64,000 nt of DNA from Bacillota bacterium (GTDB lineage Bacteria > Bacillota > Bacilli > Paenibacillales > NBRC-103111): positions 393,238 to 457,237 of the forward strand of contig JAEWIS010000031.1 in NCBI GenBank assembly GCA_023386955.1. Reading direction: 5' to 3'. The translations under genes were made by a program, and so were the position numbers. The notes beneath the pieces were generated by a model. The model had not been told where the DNA came from, did not search any database, and worked only from the letters and a program-made list of their open reading frames with translations. Shown in pieces: positions 1-8,905 of the stretch. The first letter of the stretch is position 1; every line of letters starts with the position of its first letter.

Positions 1-9
1 GGTATGTCT

Positions 10-16
10 CCTCCTT
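10..16 (-). promoter_or_regulatory. Ribosome binding site of a gene starting left of the window
   Basis: On the minus strand this is AAGGAGG. Only nine bases follow before the window edge, so the start codon of a minus-strand gene should lie just outside base 1. The gene itself cannot be identified. Confidence 0.5.
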
Positions 17-125
17 GACGGGTAATGGAAAAATTTAATTCTTAAAACATGATGTAGAGTATGCTCCAGCCGGAACGCATATATGCGGCACTGGTAAGCA
101 GGGTTTTTGACAGTTCCTCCAGTTG

Positions 126-308
126 TAACGGAACTGAGCGACTCTTAGAACACGATTTAGCTTGATTTCCAACTGTAACGGAACTGAGCAACTCTTAGAG
201 CACAAATTTACTGGTAAACCGCGCCTTGAAGAGCTGTAAGGGTGTTTGAGTTCCGTTATAAAGTAAATACACGGGTTTTCGGCCGCTAAGGGCTTCTCAG
301 TTCCGCTA
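126..308. repeat. Symmetric four-unit repeat array A1
   Basis: Four 22-bp units lie at 126-147, 176-197, 237-258 and 287-308. The first two read TAACGGAACT.AGC.ACTCTTA; the last two are the same motif inverted (TAAGGG...GTTCCGTTA or GTTCCGCTA). Gaps are 28, 39 and 28 bp, and both inner and outer pairs are centred on base 217. The gap sequences are not repeats. A second array of the same design is at 35289 and a diverged one at 39365. Function is unknown. Confidence 0.8.
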
Positions 309-329
309 GCGCTCCAGCCCGTCTGCCTG

Positions 330-545
330 CCCCCATGCGCACTCCCCCATCCTCCCGCTCATCCCTTCCACTCTCCCATCCGTCCCACCTTGTCCATAGT
401 CCTGTTACATCTACCCTTCCCCTTTCCCATCCATCCTATTGCCTGTCCAACTTTTCCCCGCCATCCCTTCCTCCCGCCCATCCCTTCCATCCTCCTGCCC
501 GGGACATCTCCTATTCCCTTGCCCAGGCCATCTCCCAGTCGGCCG
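330..545. other. Pyrimidine-rich, gene-free stretch
   Basis: This stretch is almost entirely C and T, with many copies of CCCATCC and ATCCCTTCC. It is open in several frames only because of its composition; the predicted peptides are low complexity and have no ribosome site. The complementary strand is G-rich. I see no gene between 1 and 665. Confidence 0.6.
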
Positions 546-665
546 CCGCAAAAGTTCCTCCTGGGATTCTTCGAACAAGCACTTGCAATTTGTCACAGGC
601 TATCATATAATAACACTTGCCGCCAAAAACGCCTGCCAAGGGCGATATGGCCGTTACACCTCTAT

Positions 666-740
666 GCACCCGTGGTCCAATGGATATGACGCAGGCCTCC
701 GAAGCCTGAGATCGAGGTTCAATTCCTCGCGGGTGCGCCA
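666..740 (+). tRNA. tRNA-Arg (anticodon CCG)
   Basis: A full cloverleaf: acceptor GCACCCG pairs with CGGGTGC, the anticodon loop CTCCGAA carries CCG, the T arm contains GGTTCAATTCC, and CCA is encoded at 738-740. It reads CGG arginine codons and stands alone upstream of clpP. Confidence 0.95.
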
Positions 741-761
741 TAATATTCCTTCAAAACCAAG

Positions 762-782
762 CAGCCGCAAGGCTGTTTTTTT
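762..782 (+). terminator. Intrinsic terminator after tRNA-Arg
   Basis: CAGCC-gcaa-GGCTG hairpin followed by seven T residues, 21 bases after the tRNA end. Confidence 0.8.
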
Positions 783-808
783 GTATATTTTACCGCGCTG
801 CAGATTTC

Positions 809-848
809 TTTGACCTTAATTGACTTTTGACCTTCGTTGACTTAATAT
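809..848 (+). promoter_or_regulatory. clpP promoter overlapped by two tandem CtsR boxes
   Basis: Two 17-bp direct repeats at 809-825 and 826-842 (TTTGACC-NNN-NTTGACT) each match the reverse complement of the CtsR operator heptad pair with one mismatch. A sigma-A promoter lies inside: TTGACT at 820-825, 17-bp spacer, TAATAT at 843-848. CtsR bound here would block polymerase, as is known for clp genes of Bacillales. Confidence 0.8.
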
Positions 849-930
849 GGTCTTAACGTGAAGGGAAACACCCTTCACACCGGCATATGATCCACCTGAA
901 GATGAACATTTTAAAGGAGGGAATTGCAAC

Positions 931-1521
931 ATGAGTTTGATACCTATGGTCGTAGAACAAGACGGACGAGGCGAAAGAGCCTATGACATTTATTCGCGCC
1001 TGTTGAAGGACCGCATCATCTTTTTGGGCAGCGCCATCAACGACGCCGTAGCCAACGCCATTGTCGCCCAGCTGTTGTTCCTGGATGCCCAGGACCCCGA
1101 GAAGGACATCCATCTGTACATTAACTCCCCCGGCGGTTCCATCACCTCCGGTATGGCTATCTATGATACCATGCAGTTCATCAAAGCGGATGTCTCCACC
1201 ATCTGTGTCGGTATGGCCGCCTCCATGGGCGCATTCCTGCTGACCGCGGGTGCCAAAGGCAAACGCTTCGCCCTTCCCAACAGCGAAGTGATGATCCACC
1301 AGCCGCTGGGCGGCGCCGAAGGCCAGGCCTCGGACATCCAAATCCGCGCCAACCGCATCATCAAGATGCGCGACAAGCTCAACCACATCCTGGCGGAGCG
1401 CAGCGGACAGCCCTTCGAGCGCATCGAGAAAGACACCGACCGCGACAACTTCATGAGCGCCGAAGAAGCGCTGAAGTACGGCCTGATTGATAAAGTCATT
1501 GAGCCGACCCGCGCCAAATAA
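931..1521 (+). CDS. clpP: ATP-dependent Clp protease proteolytic subunit ClpP
   Basis: This is the serine peptidase that forms the double seven-membered ring of Clp proteases and degrades unfolded or tagged cytoplasmic proteins fed in by ClpX or ClpC. The 196-residue length is typical. The triad is visible as Ser98 (in GMAASMG), His123 (in MIHQP) and Asp172, with the SPGGS oxyanion-hole motif near residue 66. The start follows AAAGGAGG at a normal distance. The gene is monocistronic, driven by a promoter with two CtsR boxes and closed by a strong terminator, so heat and protein stress should induce it. Identification is very secure. Confidence 0.98.
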   Translation: MSLIPMVVEQDGRGERAYDIYSRLLKDRIIFLGSAINDAVANAIVAQLLFLDAQDPEKDIHLYINSPGGSITSGMAIYDTMQFIKADVSTICVGMAASMGAFLLTAGAKGKRFALPNSEVMIHQPLGGAEGQASDIQIRANRIIKMRDKLNHILAERSGQPFERIEKDTDRDNFMSAEEALKYGLIDKVIEPTRAK

Positions 1522-1542
1522 GCTTCTTTCCCTTAATACCCC

Positions 1543-1571
1543 AACCCCCGGTTCCTGAACCGGGGGTTTTT
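1543..1571 (+). terminator. Intrinsic terminator of clpP
   Basis: An 11-bp stem AACCCCCGGTT-cctg-AACCGGGGGTT followed by T residues, 20 bases after the clpP stop codon. Confidence 0.9.
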
Positions 1572-1601
1572 GGGCTTTATAGAAGCAGAACCGGTGAGCC
1601 T

Positions 1602-3224
1602 TCACCCTTCCGCGGAGCCTGCTGCAGCCGTCACAGACGCAGAGCCCTCCGCGGCAATACGGCTTTTCCTGCTGTCGGATAACAGCCCGGCCACAATCCC
1701 CGCCAGCAGAACGGCTCCACCCAGATGGAAGGCCCTGGCGAAGGAAGCGGCTGATGCCTCCTGCATCCTGCCGCCGATCCGGGCGGCAAGCTCCGCTCCT
1801 GCGGGATAATGCTCCACCCAGCTCCGCAGGGCCGCTTCTCCAGCTTCACCCGAACCTCCAACCTCCTTCATCTGCACCGCCAGCTCCGTCTTTGCTCCGG
1901 CGGGCAGCCTCTCATCGGCAGAAACCCAAGCGGCAATATCCGCACCCGCCTTCACCGTATTGTCCGCCACAGCCTGATTCAGCACCATCACCAGCAAGGC
2001 CACGCCCATGACGGAGCCCAACGCCCGGGTCATATTGGTTACGCCGGAGGCGATACCGATTTTCTCTTCGGGTACATTGCGGATCACTGAGCCCATCACC
2101 GGAGCCATAGCTAAGCCCATGCCCACTCCGAACAAAGCGAGCCGCCAGACGATGGCGGAGAGAGGCGAGGCTGCAGTAAGATCACCCAGCAGCCAGGTAG
2201 AGGCGGCCAGCACTGCCATGCCGGTACCCACAAACAACCGGCTGCCGAAGCGGTTGGCCAACGCCCCCACACTGGCGGAAACCACCATGGAGGCCAATGG
2301 CATAGCCGAGATGATCAGCCCCGCTTGAAGCACACTTTTGCCCAGCAGCCCCGTCAGAAAATAGGACATCAAGAAGCTTGGTGCCATTACACCGGCACCG
2401 ATCAAGAGCAATGTCAGACAAGCCCAGTTGAAGGTGCCGATCCGGAACAGCCGCAAGGGCAGCATCGGGTTTCGCAGCCGGCTCTCCACCATCAGGAAAA
2501 TTACAAGCAACACTGCTGCCGCCCCCAGGAGAACTAACAGCTTCGGGGAACTCCAGCCCCATTCGTTAGCCTGGATCAGCGCATACGTAAGGCTGAACAT
2601 GGCCCCGGTAAGCAGACCCATACCCAGCCAGTCGATCCCTCTGCCCGCCGACGGATCGACGGACTCCCGCAGCAGCCGCACCGACAGCAGCAGGCAGATC
2701 AGCCCTATGGGCAAATTGACATAAAATACGGCCTGCCAGCCCATAGCATCCGTGAGAATTCCGCCCAGGGTCGGGCCGCTGGCTGCAGCCAGCCCGGAGA
2801 TACCGCCCCATATCCCCATGATCATCCCCCGCATCTGCGGCGGGAACAGATCCACCGCCAGAGGAATCGTGACCGGGACCACAATGGCCGCCGCCATTCC
2901 CTGGATAACCCGAAACGTCACCAGCATAGGCAGCGAATCTGACAGCCCCACCAATGCGGAGGCGATCACAAATCCGGTTACCCCGATCATAAACAGCCTT
3001 TTCCGTCCGAATTGGTCAGCCAGCCGCGACGCCGTAATCAGGCAAACGGCAAAGGCGAGATTATACCCGTTTACCACCCACGACATATGGTCCATACCGG
3101 AATGGAAGGATCGGGTCATATCCGGCAAAGCCACATTCACAATAGTGGCATCCAACAGAGCCATAAAAAATCCCATAATAATTGCAACAAAAGCAACCGT
3201 GCGTCTCCAGCCTGTTAATTGCAT
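1602..3224 (-). CDS. MFS drug efflux transporter, DHA2 (EmrB/QacA) family
   Basis: A proton-driven exporter of the 14-helix DHA2 group, probably expelling toxic amphipathic compounds across the membrane. The protein opens with a helix containing MALLDATIVNVALP, typical of the family, followed by motif A (RLADQFGRKR) and many hydrophobic segments. A periplasmic-side loop sits near residues 425-480. I chose the ATG at 3224 because AGGGGTG lies at good distance; GTG 3233 and ATG 3230 are in frame but overlap that site. It is divergent from a TetR gene, and its perfect TTGACA/TATAAT promoter is bracketed by two identical operators, so the substrate probably also induces it through that repressor. 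Confidence 0.9.
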   Translation of the reverse strand: MQLTGWRRTVAFVAIIMGFFMALLDATIVNVALPDMTRSFHSGMDHMSWVVNGYNLAFAVCLITASRLADQFGRKRLFMIGVTGFVIASALVGLSDSLPMLVTFRVIQGMAAAIVVPVTIPLAVDLFPPQMRGMIMGIWGGISGLAAASGPTLGGILTDAMGWQAVFYVNLPIGLICLLLSVRLLRESVDPSAGRGIDWLGMGLLTGAMFSLTYALIQANEWGWSSPKLLVLLGAAAVLLVIFLMVESRLRNPMLPLRLFRIGTFNWACLTLLLIGAGVMAPSFLMSYFLTGLLGKSVLQAGLIISAMPLASMVVSASVGALANRFGSRLFVGTGMAVLAASTWLLGDLTAASPLSAIVWRLALFGVGMGLAMAPVMGSVIRNVPEEKIGIASGVTNMTRALGSVMGVALLVMVLNQAVADNTVKAGADIAAWVSADERLPAGAKTELAVQMKEVGGSGEAGEAALRSWVEHYPAGAELAARIGGRMQEASAASFARAFHLGGAVLLAGIVAGLLSDSRKSRIAAEGSASVTAAAGSAEG

Positions 3225-3247
3225 GTTCATCACCCCTACACAAAAAT

Positions 3248-3261
3248 TGAACCAAAGTTCA
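3248..3261. promoter_or_regulatory. TetR operator O1
   Basis: Perfect inverted repeat TGAAC-caaa-GTTCA, just downstream of the -10 box of the efflux gene. It shares TGAAC-N4-GTTCATATT with O2. Confidence 0.75.
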
Positions 3262-3268
3262 TATTTTG

Positions 3269-3297
3269 ATTATAGGAGCGGCCATAACCGGTGTCAA
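3269..3297 (-). promoter_or_regulatory. Promoter of the MFS efflux gene
   Basis: Minus-strand TTGACA (3297-3292), 17-bp spacer, TATAAT (3274-3269): full consensus. It lies exactly between the two TetR operators, implying tight repression of an intrinsically strong promoter. Confidence 0.85.
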
Positions 3298-3305
3298 CAA
3301 AAAGT

Positions 3306-3319
3306 TGAACTTTAGTTCA
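3306..3319. promoter_or_regulatory. TetR operator O2
   Basis: Perfect inverted repeat TGAAC-ttta-GTTCA, between the -35 boxes of the two divergent promoters. Repressor bound here could also control its own gene. Confidence 0.75.
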
Positions 3320-3328
3320 TATTCTAAT

Positions 3329-3356
3329 TTGACAAAAACCGGCCTGTGTCTACAAT
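3329..3356 (+). promoter_or_regulatory. Promoter of the tetR gene
   Basis: TTGACA at 3329-3334, 16-bp spacer, TACAAT at 3351-3356, twenty bases before the start codon at 3377. Confidence 0.75.
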
Positions 3357-3376
3357 AAGAAGTAGGTGATGCGCAC

Positions 3377-4036
3377 ATGCAAACGGAAGAACCGAAAAAA
3401 GAAAAAAAGCCGGATAAATTCCGGCTTCCCCAACAACAGCGGAGTGTCGAAACCAAACAGAAGCTGATGGAAGCAGGTTTGCAGCTGTTCCGGGAGAAGG
3501 GGTACTTCCAAACCAACGCCAAGGAAATCGCCAAAACGGCGGGAGTCGCTACCGGAAGCTTTTACTCCTATTACACCGACAAGCGTCAGCTTTTCGTTGA
3601 GGTATACCGGAGCTGCTTTACCACCTTCCAGCGGATGCTGGATGACGGAATCAACAGCCTGCTGGCCTTGCAATTGGAAAAAAGGGAATTGGTGCAACGG
3701 GTGATTCTGCTAATTTTGGAGGCTCATCATCAATTCGACTTCCTGGAGCCGGATCTCAATATTCTGGGGGAGGGAGACGAGGAGCTCCAGCAGATTTTTG
3801 TGGACATCAACGAACAAGGCATCCTCCTGTGCAGGATCTTTTTAGGGAAAATTAACCAAGAGCTGCAGGTGGAGGATTCCGCGGCCTCCGCAGCAGTCGT
3901 ATATTTTTCGACCCGGCGGATCATCGACCTTATCGCCCATTCCCAAACCACCATACCCGAAGAGGCGCTGATCGGCAGCCTCACGGACATGATGACGGCT
4001 TATTTGTTCGGCAGTAAACCATCGGCAACAAAGTAA
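3377..4036 (+). CDS. TetR family transcriptional regulator
   Basis: A 219-residue one-component repressor. The N-terminal helix-turn-helix spans about residues 25-75 and includes the signature GVATGSFYSYYTDKRQLF; the remainder is a helical ligand-binding and dimerisation region. Residues 1-20 are rich in lysine and glutamate. The start ATG follows AGGTGATG. It is transcribed away from the MFS pump and shares a control region holding two identical palindromes, so it most likely represses the pump and itself. The ligand cannot be read from sequence. It converges on the AraC gene with only seven bases between stop codons. Confidence 0.9.
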   Translation: MQTEEPKKEKKPDKFRLPQQQRSVETKQKLMEAGLQLFREKGYFQTNAKEIAKTAGVATGSFYSYYTDKRQLFVEVYRSCFTTFQRMLDDGINSLLALQLEKRELVQRVILLILEAHHQFDFLEPDLNILGEGDEELQQIFVDINEQGILLCRIFLGKINQELQVEDSAASAAVVYFSTRRIIDLIAHSQTTIPEEALIGSLTDMMTAYLFGSKPSATK

Positions 4037-4043
4037 TCGGCGG

Positions 4044-6278
4044 TTACCCCGGCTCCTGTCCCCTTGGCCGAGATTCGCGGTACTGTCCGGGGGACATGCC
4101 AACTGTTTTGCGGAATACCCGGATGAAGGAGGTGGTATTCAGATACCCAACCGCCTCGGAGATATCCTGCACCGATTGGTCGGACTCCAGAAGCAGCTGC
4201 TTAGCCCGTTCAATCCGCAGCCCGATCAGGAAATCCAGGAAGTTCTGGCCGATGCTCTCCTTGAACAGCTGGCTCAGGTACTTGCCGTTGATTTGGAACC
4301 GGTCGCTGAGCATGGTTAAGGACAGATTGGGGTCGGTGTAATGGGCCGCCACATAGTCCCTCACCTCCTTCATCAGGGTGATATGGCGCCGGCTTTGGGC
4401 CAAGTCCTCCACATGCCCGGCGATCCTCCGGAGGGTTGCCGTAAAACAGCCCTCCAGTTGCTTCAGCGTGTCTGCCTGCTTCAGCGCAAGCAGCAGCTCC
4501 GGCTTCGCTTCCAGGAACCAAGTCTTTGCCTCCCCCGGGAGCGTCCCCTCCAGTTCAAACTCCAGTTGAAACACCAGGTAATTCAACAGCCGTTCCACAT
4601 CCTCCTTGCGGAGCTGATGCACCGCCATCTCATTGAACAGCAGCTCCAGCTCACCAATCCACTCCGTCTCCAGCATGCGGATTTTGCGAACGATGGTGCG
4701 GATCATCTCCAGATAAGCGAACCACTCGCTGTCCGTTTTGTCCTTGGCCTCCACCGTATGGATAATCCGGTTAACGCCCAAAGTCACCTTCCGACTCACC
4801 GCAGCCATAGCCTCGTGGAAGGACCGGCTGATGGCCTCCTCACTGTCTGCCGCCAGCCCGATCCCGATGGTAACCGTAAAGTCCAAATACCTTTCCACCC
4901 AAGCCCGGATCTGCTCGGCGATCTGCAGGATATGATGCTCCAGCCCTGCGCCATCCCGGGAAATCAGAAGCAGAATAAACTGGTTCTTGGAGATCCATTC
5001 CGAAACCACCCGCTGGTCGTTCTGCTCCGCCACCTCCACCGCCACACTGCTGATAATAAACTTGAACAGAGACTGGTCGCTAGGGTTATATTTCAGGCCG
5101 AACTGCACATAATGGTCCAGCTCCAGAAGTGCGACAATATATTGCCCCTCCGCCAGGCCAAAATGCTGCCACTCCTGCTCCCAAAGAGCCCGTTCCTCCT
5201 CATAATCTCCCTTGAGCAGCATCTGCAAAAACTGCTGCCGCCGGATTACCAGATGCTCCTGCTGCTTTTCCTGAAAATCCATATTGTTCGTAATCAACCG
5301 TTCGATGGCCTGATCAATAAAGGCAAACTCGTTCTTGCTCACCTTCGTTTCGCCGGGCCGGACAATGGAGGAGAACCGGTCAATGCGGTGCAGGATCGCT
5401 TCAATGGGCTTATAGCTTCTCCGGGTCACATACAGCGTGGAGCTGATCGCAAATACGATGGACATTACACCTAAGGCCAGCCAGACAGTATTGCCGTGGA
5501 ACAAATAATCCAGCCATTTGCCGTTTTTGATGCTGATGGTGTATTTCCAGTTGGTGTATTCGGATATCTTATCCGCATTCAGGCCATTATGGGCTATTCC
5601 GCCGCGTTCCGTAAAAAAGGCCCTCCCCTGGGCATCCGTCACCTGGGCCTGCGCCACATCCTCGTTGATCATCTGGCGGATGAAGGATTCCAAAGCCGAG
5701 ATTTTGATATTCACCGTTACCAGTCCAAGACTCCCCGAATCCCGCGGGACCTTGAGTACCAGGGACGTAACAGAGGCCGACCGCTCAATCCCGTCGGTTT
5801 GCTTCAGCCGGGGTGAGGTCCAGCCTGACGGCACAATCTGTTCAATGGAGCTGCGGATATACGCCTTATCGGGAAATTCCTCGATGGGGCGGATGGCACT
5901 CTGATCCAGCACCCTGCCATCCTTGGCCCGGTAGACATAGATGGAATCGATGAGCCCATACCGGACGATGATGGTGGTTAAGAGATTGGACACATCATAT
6001 TCCAGCTCCCGGTCAGAGGGCGCTTCGAAATACCGGCGGAGCCTGTCGTCGGTTTCCGTCAATTTTTGCGTATCCATCAAGATACCCTTCAGCGTGCTGT
6101 CCACCGTGTTCACGATAAAAGCTGCCGTCACACGGTTGGCCTGCATGGCATTGCGGCCATAAATACCGTTAATGATGGACATGAAGATAAAGATCAGCAT
6201 GCTGACGGTCACAAACAGGATGGGGAGATAAGAAAGCAGCATGCGCTTGATGTAGCTGGACCCACGTGGTGCCTTCAT
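4044..6278 (-). CDS. Membrane-anchored AraC family regulator (cache-type sensor)
   Basis: A 744-residue regulator of the kind that sits beside Paenibacillus sugar ABC operons. A first membrane helix (about 12-34) and a second (about 268-292) enclose an extracellular region of some 230 residues that probably binds a sugar or a loaded binding protein. The cytoplasmic part ends with a two-helix-turn-helix AraC domain (about 645-740) with GYLNTTSFIRVFRKTVGMSP. The start follows AAGGAGTGGGG. It is the last gene after two permeases and a binding protein on the same strand, 18 bases downstream of the latter, and probably activates that operon when sugar is present. Confidence 0.88.
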   Translation of the reverse strand: MKAPRGSSYIKRMLLSYLPILFVTVSMLIFIFMSIINGIYGRNAMQANRVTAAFIVNTVDSTLKGILMDTQKLTETDDRLRRYFEAPSDRELEYDVSNLLTTIIVRYGLIDSIYVYRAKDGRVLDQSAIRPIEEFPDKAYIRSSIEQIVPSGWTSPRLKQTDGIERSASVTSLVLKVPRDSGSLGLVTVNIKISALESFIRQMINEDVAQAQVTDAQGRAFFTERGGIAHNGLNADKISEYTNWKYTISIKNGKWLDYLFHGNTVWLALGVMSIVFAISSTLYVTRRSYKPIEAILHRIDRFSSIVRPGETKVSKNEFAFIDQAIERLITNNMDFQEKQQEHLVIRRQQFLQMLLKGDYEEERALWEQEWQHFGLAEGQYIVALLELDHYVQFGLKYNPSDQSLFKFIISSVAVEVAEQNDQRVVSEWISKNQFILLLISRDGAGLEHHILQIAEQIRAWVERYLDFTVTIGIGLAADSEEAISRSFHEAMAAVSRKVTLGVNRIIHTVEAKDKTDSEWFAYLEMIRTIVRKIRMLETEWIGELELLFNEMAVHQLRKEDVERLLNYLVFQLEFELEGTLPGEAKTWFLEAKPELLLALKQADTLKQLEGCFTATLRRIAGHVEDLAQSRRHITLMKEVRDYVAAHYTDPNLSLTMLSDRFQINGKYLSQLFKESIGQNFLDFLIGLRIERAKQLLLESDQSVQDISEAVGYLNTTSFIRVFRKTVGMSPGQYRESRPRGQEPG

Positions 6279-6296
6279 CTCCCCACTCCTTTTTCG

Positions 6297-7910
6297 TTAC
6301 TTTTTCATTTCCTTATACGCGGCTCTGCGCTCATCGATAACCGACTGCCCGCCCAGCTTGAGGTACTCCTGGGACATGGTGTCGAAGGTTTTGCTGAACT
6401 CCTCCGGCTTCGCCAGAATGCTCTTGACGAGAATCTCCTGCAGCTTGTCGTTTAAGGTTTTGTTATATTTCAGCTCTGCGTCAATCGGCCGTTCGAAACG
6501 CGGGTTCGTAAAACCGTCCTTCAGCCCGTTTAACATGGTTTGTTTGGCCAGATCCTTATAGGCGGGGAAGGAGAGCGCCACCGCTTCAAGGTTTTTGTCC
6601 AGGGATCCGAAATCCTTACCGTTAATGACAATGGCGATATCGCTGTTATTATAAAAGGTCTTTTTGGCCTCGTCCGTGGTGATGGCCTTAGGCAAGCCGT
6701 TTTCCAGAGTGTAGTGCTGCCCTTCCATCCCATTGGTCAGGGTGAACAAGACATCCGGCTTCGACATCCAGTCCAGGTATTTGACGGCTTCCACCGCATG
6801 TTTGCTGTTCTTCGGCACCATCATAAACACCCCGGTCGGATCATAAATCGCCTTGGGATGTTTGCCGTCTGCATCCGTGAAGGGGTCCATGGCCACATAC
6901 TCGGCGCCCGGAGCATTCTTTTTCATGGTGTCGAAAACATTGCCGGTTCCCATCAGGTTTACATGGGCAGCCAAGGCGGTAAAGGAGCCCACCAGTCCGT
7001 TGGCGATGTCCCGCTCGAAGCTTTTGCCGTCCTTATCCAAGGCGAAGTCCGGATTGATTAAGCCCTCCGCATTCATCTTGTTGACAAACTGGAGCCCTTC
7101 CTTATAACCGGGCTTCATAATTTCCGGCATATTGGTGGCAGATAAAGCGTAACGGTCCTCTTCGGACATTTTCTTCACGAAGGAGTTGATCAGCACGGAC
7201 GGGGTGGTGATGACGGTGCCGTTTAATGCGGCGAAATCATAAGGAATAACCTTGCCGCCGGTTTGGCCCGGGTCCTTCTCCTTAAACGCTTTCATCGCAT
7301 TGTAAAATTGCTCGGTGGTGGTGGGCACGGGCAGCCCCAGCTTATCCAGCCAATCCTTGCGGATATAGGAGGATTGGGTGAACTGGAGCGTTCTCTTCGC
7401 GGGGATGGTATACTGCTTGCCGCTGAAAATCCCGTATTTCAACACGTCATCACCAAGGAATTTCTTCAGGTTCGGTCCATGCTCATCGATGAGCTTGCCC
7501 AGATCGGTCAAACCGCCGCTTTTTACATAATTATTGATGGTGTTGAGATCGTACGTAAACACAATATCGGGAGCATCGTTGGTGGACATCAGCACATTCA
7601 GCTTATCCACCTCCTGATTCCGGGGAACCGGCACAAATTGCAGCTTGATGTTATTCGGATCTCCGAAATTCTTCTGGATCCACTGGGTCCAGAAATTATT
7701 GTCCACGGGACCGGCGCCGGCCGGAGCATTCCCCCGGTCGAACACCTCCACCTTCAGGGTGACGGGATCCTTGCTTGCCGTTGATCCGCTGCCGGGACTA
7801 GCTGTTGCGGGCGATGCGGAATCATCCTTGCCGGAGCAGGCAGACAGCAAACCGGCCAACAAGAGAACTGAGGTGGAAATCCCAAACCATTTTTTGTGCT
7901 TCAGTTGCAT
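6297..7910 (-). CDS. ABC transporter extracellular solute-binding lipoprotein (LplA-like)
   Basis: A 537-residue sugar-binding lipoprotein. The signal peptide ends in the lipobox LLSAC, so Cys25 should be lipidated after cleavage, anchoring it outside the membrane. A Ser/Gly/Pro-rich linker precedes the bilobed family-1 binding fold. The size and the neighbouring LplB/LplC-type permeases place it in the oligosaccharide uptake group represented by B. subtilis LplA and YtcQ. The start follows AAAGGGGAG. The exact sugar is unknown. No ATPase is encoded in the operon, consistent with use of the MsmX-type ATPase at 58290. Confidence 0.9.
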   Translation of the reverse strand: MQLKHKKWFGISTSVLLLAGLLSACSGKDDSASPATASPGSGSTASKDPVTLKVEVFDRGNAPAGAGPVDNNFWTQWIQKNFGDPNNIKLQFVPVPRNQEVDKLNVLMSTNDAPDIVFTYDLNTINNYVKSGGLTDLGKLIDEHGPNLKKFLGDDVLKYGIFSGKQYTIPAKRTLQFTQSSYIRKDWLDKLGLPVPTTTEQFYNAMKAFKEKDPGQTGGKVIPYDFAALNGTVITTPSVLINSFVKKMSEEDRYALSATNMPEIMKPGYKEGLQFVNKMNAEGLINPDFALDKDGKSFERDIANGLVGSFTALAAHVNLMGTGNVFDTMKKNAPGAEYVAMDPFTDADGKHPKAIYDPTGVFMMVPKNSKHAVEAVKYLDWMSKPDVLFTLTNGMEGQHYTLENGLPKAITTDEAKKTFYNNSDIAIVINGKDFGSLDKNLEAVALSFPAYKDLAKQTMLNGLKDGFTNPRFERPIDAELKYNKTLNDKLQEILVKSILAKPEEFSKTFDTMSQEYLKLGGQSVIDERRAAYKEMKK

Positions 7911-8005
7911 TGGTGAACTCCCCTTTACTTATAATTTCAACGCGTTGGTTATTTTACCTCCAGGAAACGGAGGGGCAACCCTGTAAGAACAATCTTCCAC
8001 GACCG

Positions 8006-8893
8006 TTATCCCTTCACGGCGCCGATCATAATCCCGGACACAAAGTACCGCTGAAGCCACGGATATACCAAAAGAATCGGCACCGTAGCGAACATGATGC
8101 TGGCGGCCTTGATGCCTTCGGGCACTACCTCCACCTGCGAGGCCCCCTCCTGTGCCGTCAGATCCGTCACCATGCTGTTCATGACCACCTGGTACAGCTT
8201 CAATTGGATGGGATACAAATCGGCTTTGGTGATATAGAACAGCGCATCCATAAAGCCGTTCCACCGGGACACCGCATAGAACAGGCTTAAGGTGGCCAGC
8301 ACCGGCAGGGAGAGCGGCAGCACGATGCGGAGCAGGGTGCCGATATGGGAGCTGCCGTCGATATAGGCGGATTCCTCCAAGCTGGCGGGAATGGACAGGA
8401 AGAAGGTCCTCAGAATAATCAGGTTGAAGGCGCTGATCATTCCGGGAAAAATCAGCGCATTCAGGCTGTCCAGCAGCCCCAGCTGCTTCACCAGCAGATA
8501 TTCGGGAATCATCCCGCCGCTGAAGAACATGGTGAACACAATCAGCATCATAAAAAAGGTTCTGCCCTTCAGCCGGTCCTTGGTGAGCGGATAGGCAGCG
8601 GCAATGCTCATCACCATGCTGATCACGGTATAGGCTACGGTCAGTACAATGGTCAGCCCCATGGACCACAGCATTCTTGCATCAGTGAAGACGATCTGGT
8701 AGGGATGCAGGTCCAGCCCCCTCGGGAAAAAGGTCACCTTGTTGGACAGGATATACTGCTTTTCGCTTAAGGAGATGGCGATGATATGCAGAAACGGCAG
8801 GAGGCACAGCAGAATAGCCAGGCCGATGACCAGCATGATAACCCCATCGGAGAGCCGGAAGCGCGGTTGTTTCTTTAGCACAGTGGTTGACAT
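8006..8893 (-). CDS. Carbohydrate ABC transporter permease (LplC/YtcP-like)
   Basis: A 295-residue inner-membrane permease with about six helices and the cytoplasmic EAA loop that docks the ATPase, seen here as ESAYIDGSSHIGTLLRIVLPL. The C terminus WLQRYFVSGIMIGAVKG is typical of the LplC branch. AAGGAGG precedes the ATG. It lies 12 bases after its partner permease and 95 bases before the binding-protein gene, so the three form one importer. Confidence 0.92.
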   Translation of the reverse strand: MSTTVLKKQPRFRLSDGVIMLVIGLAILLCLLPFLHIIAISLSEKQYILSNKVTFFPRGLDLHPYQIVFTDARMLWSMGLTIVLTVAYTVISMVMSIAAAYPLTKDRLKGRTFFMMLIVFTMFFSGGMIPEYLLVKQLGLLDSLNALIFPGMISAFNLIILRTFFLSIPASLEESAYIDGSSHIGTLLRIVLPLSLPVLATLSLFYAVSRWNGFMDALFYITKADLYPIQLKLYQVVMNSMVTDLTAQEGASQVEVVPEGIKAASIMFATVPILLVYPWLQRYFVSGIMIGAVKG

Positions 8894-8905
8894 GGATCTT
8901 CCTCC

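Noticed and set aside
126..308. CRISPR array
   Set aside because: Only four units, half of them inverted, with fixed unequal gaps and no cas genes; CRISPR repeats are all in one direction.
335..813. Small proteins in the pyrimidine-rich region
   Set aside because: Overlapping low-complexity frames on both strands, no ribosome sites, one runs through the tRNA gene.
4341..5474. 377-codon plus-strand open frame
   Set aside because: Antisense to the AraC sensor gene; composition is His/Leu/Gln-rich and lacks domains.
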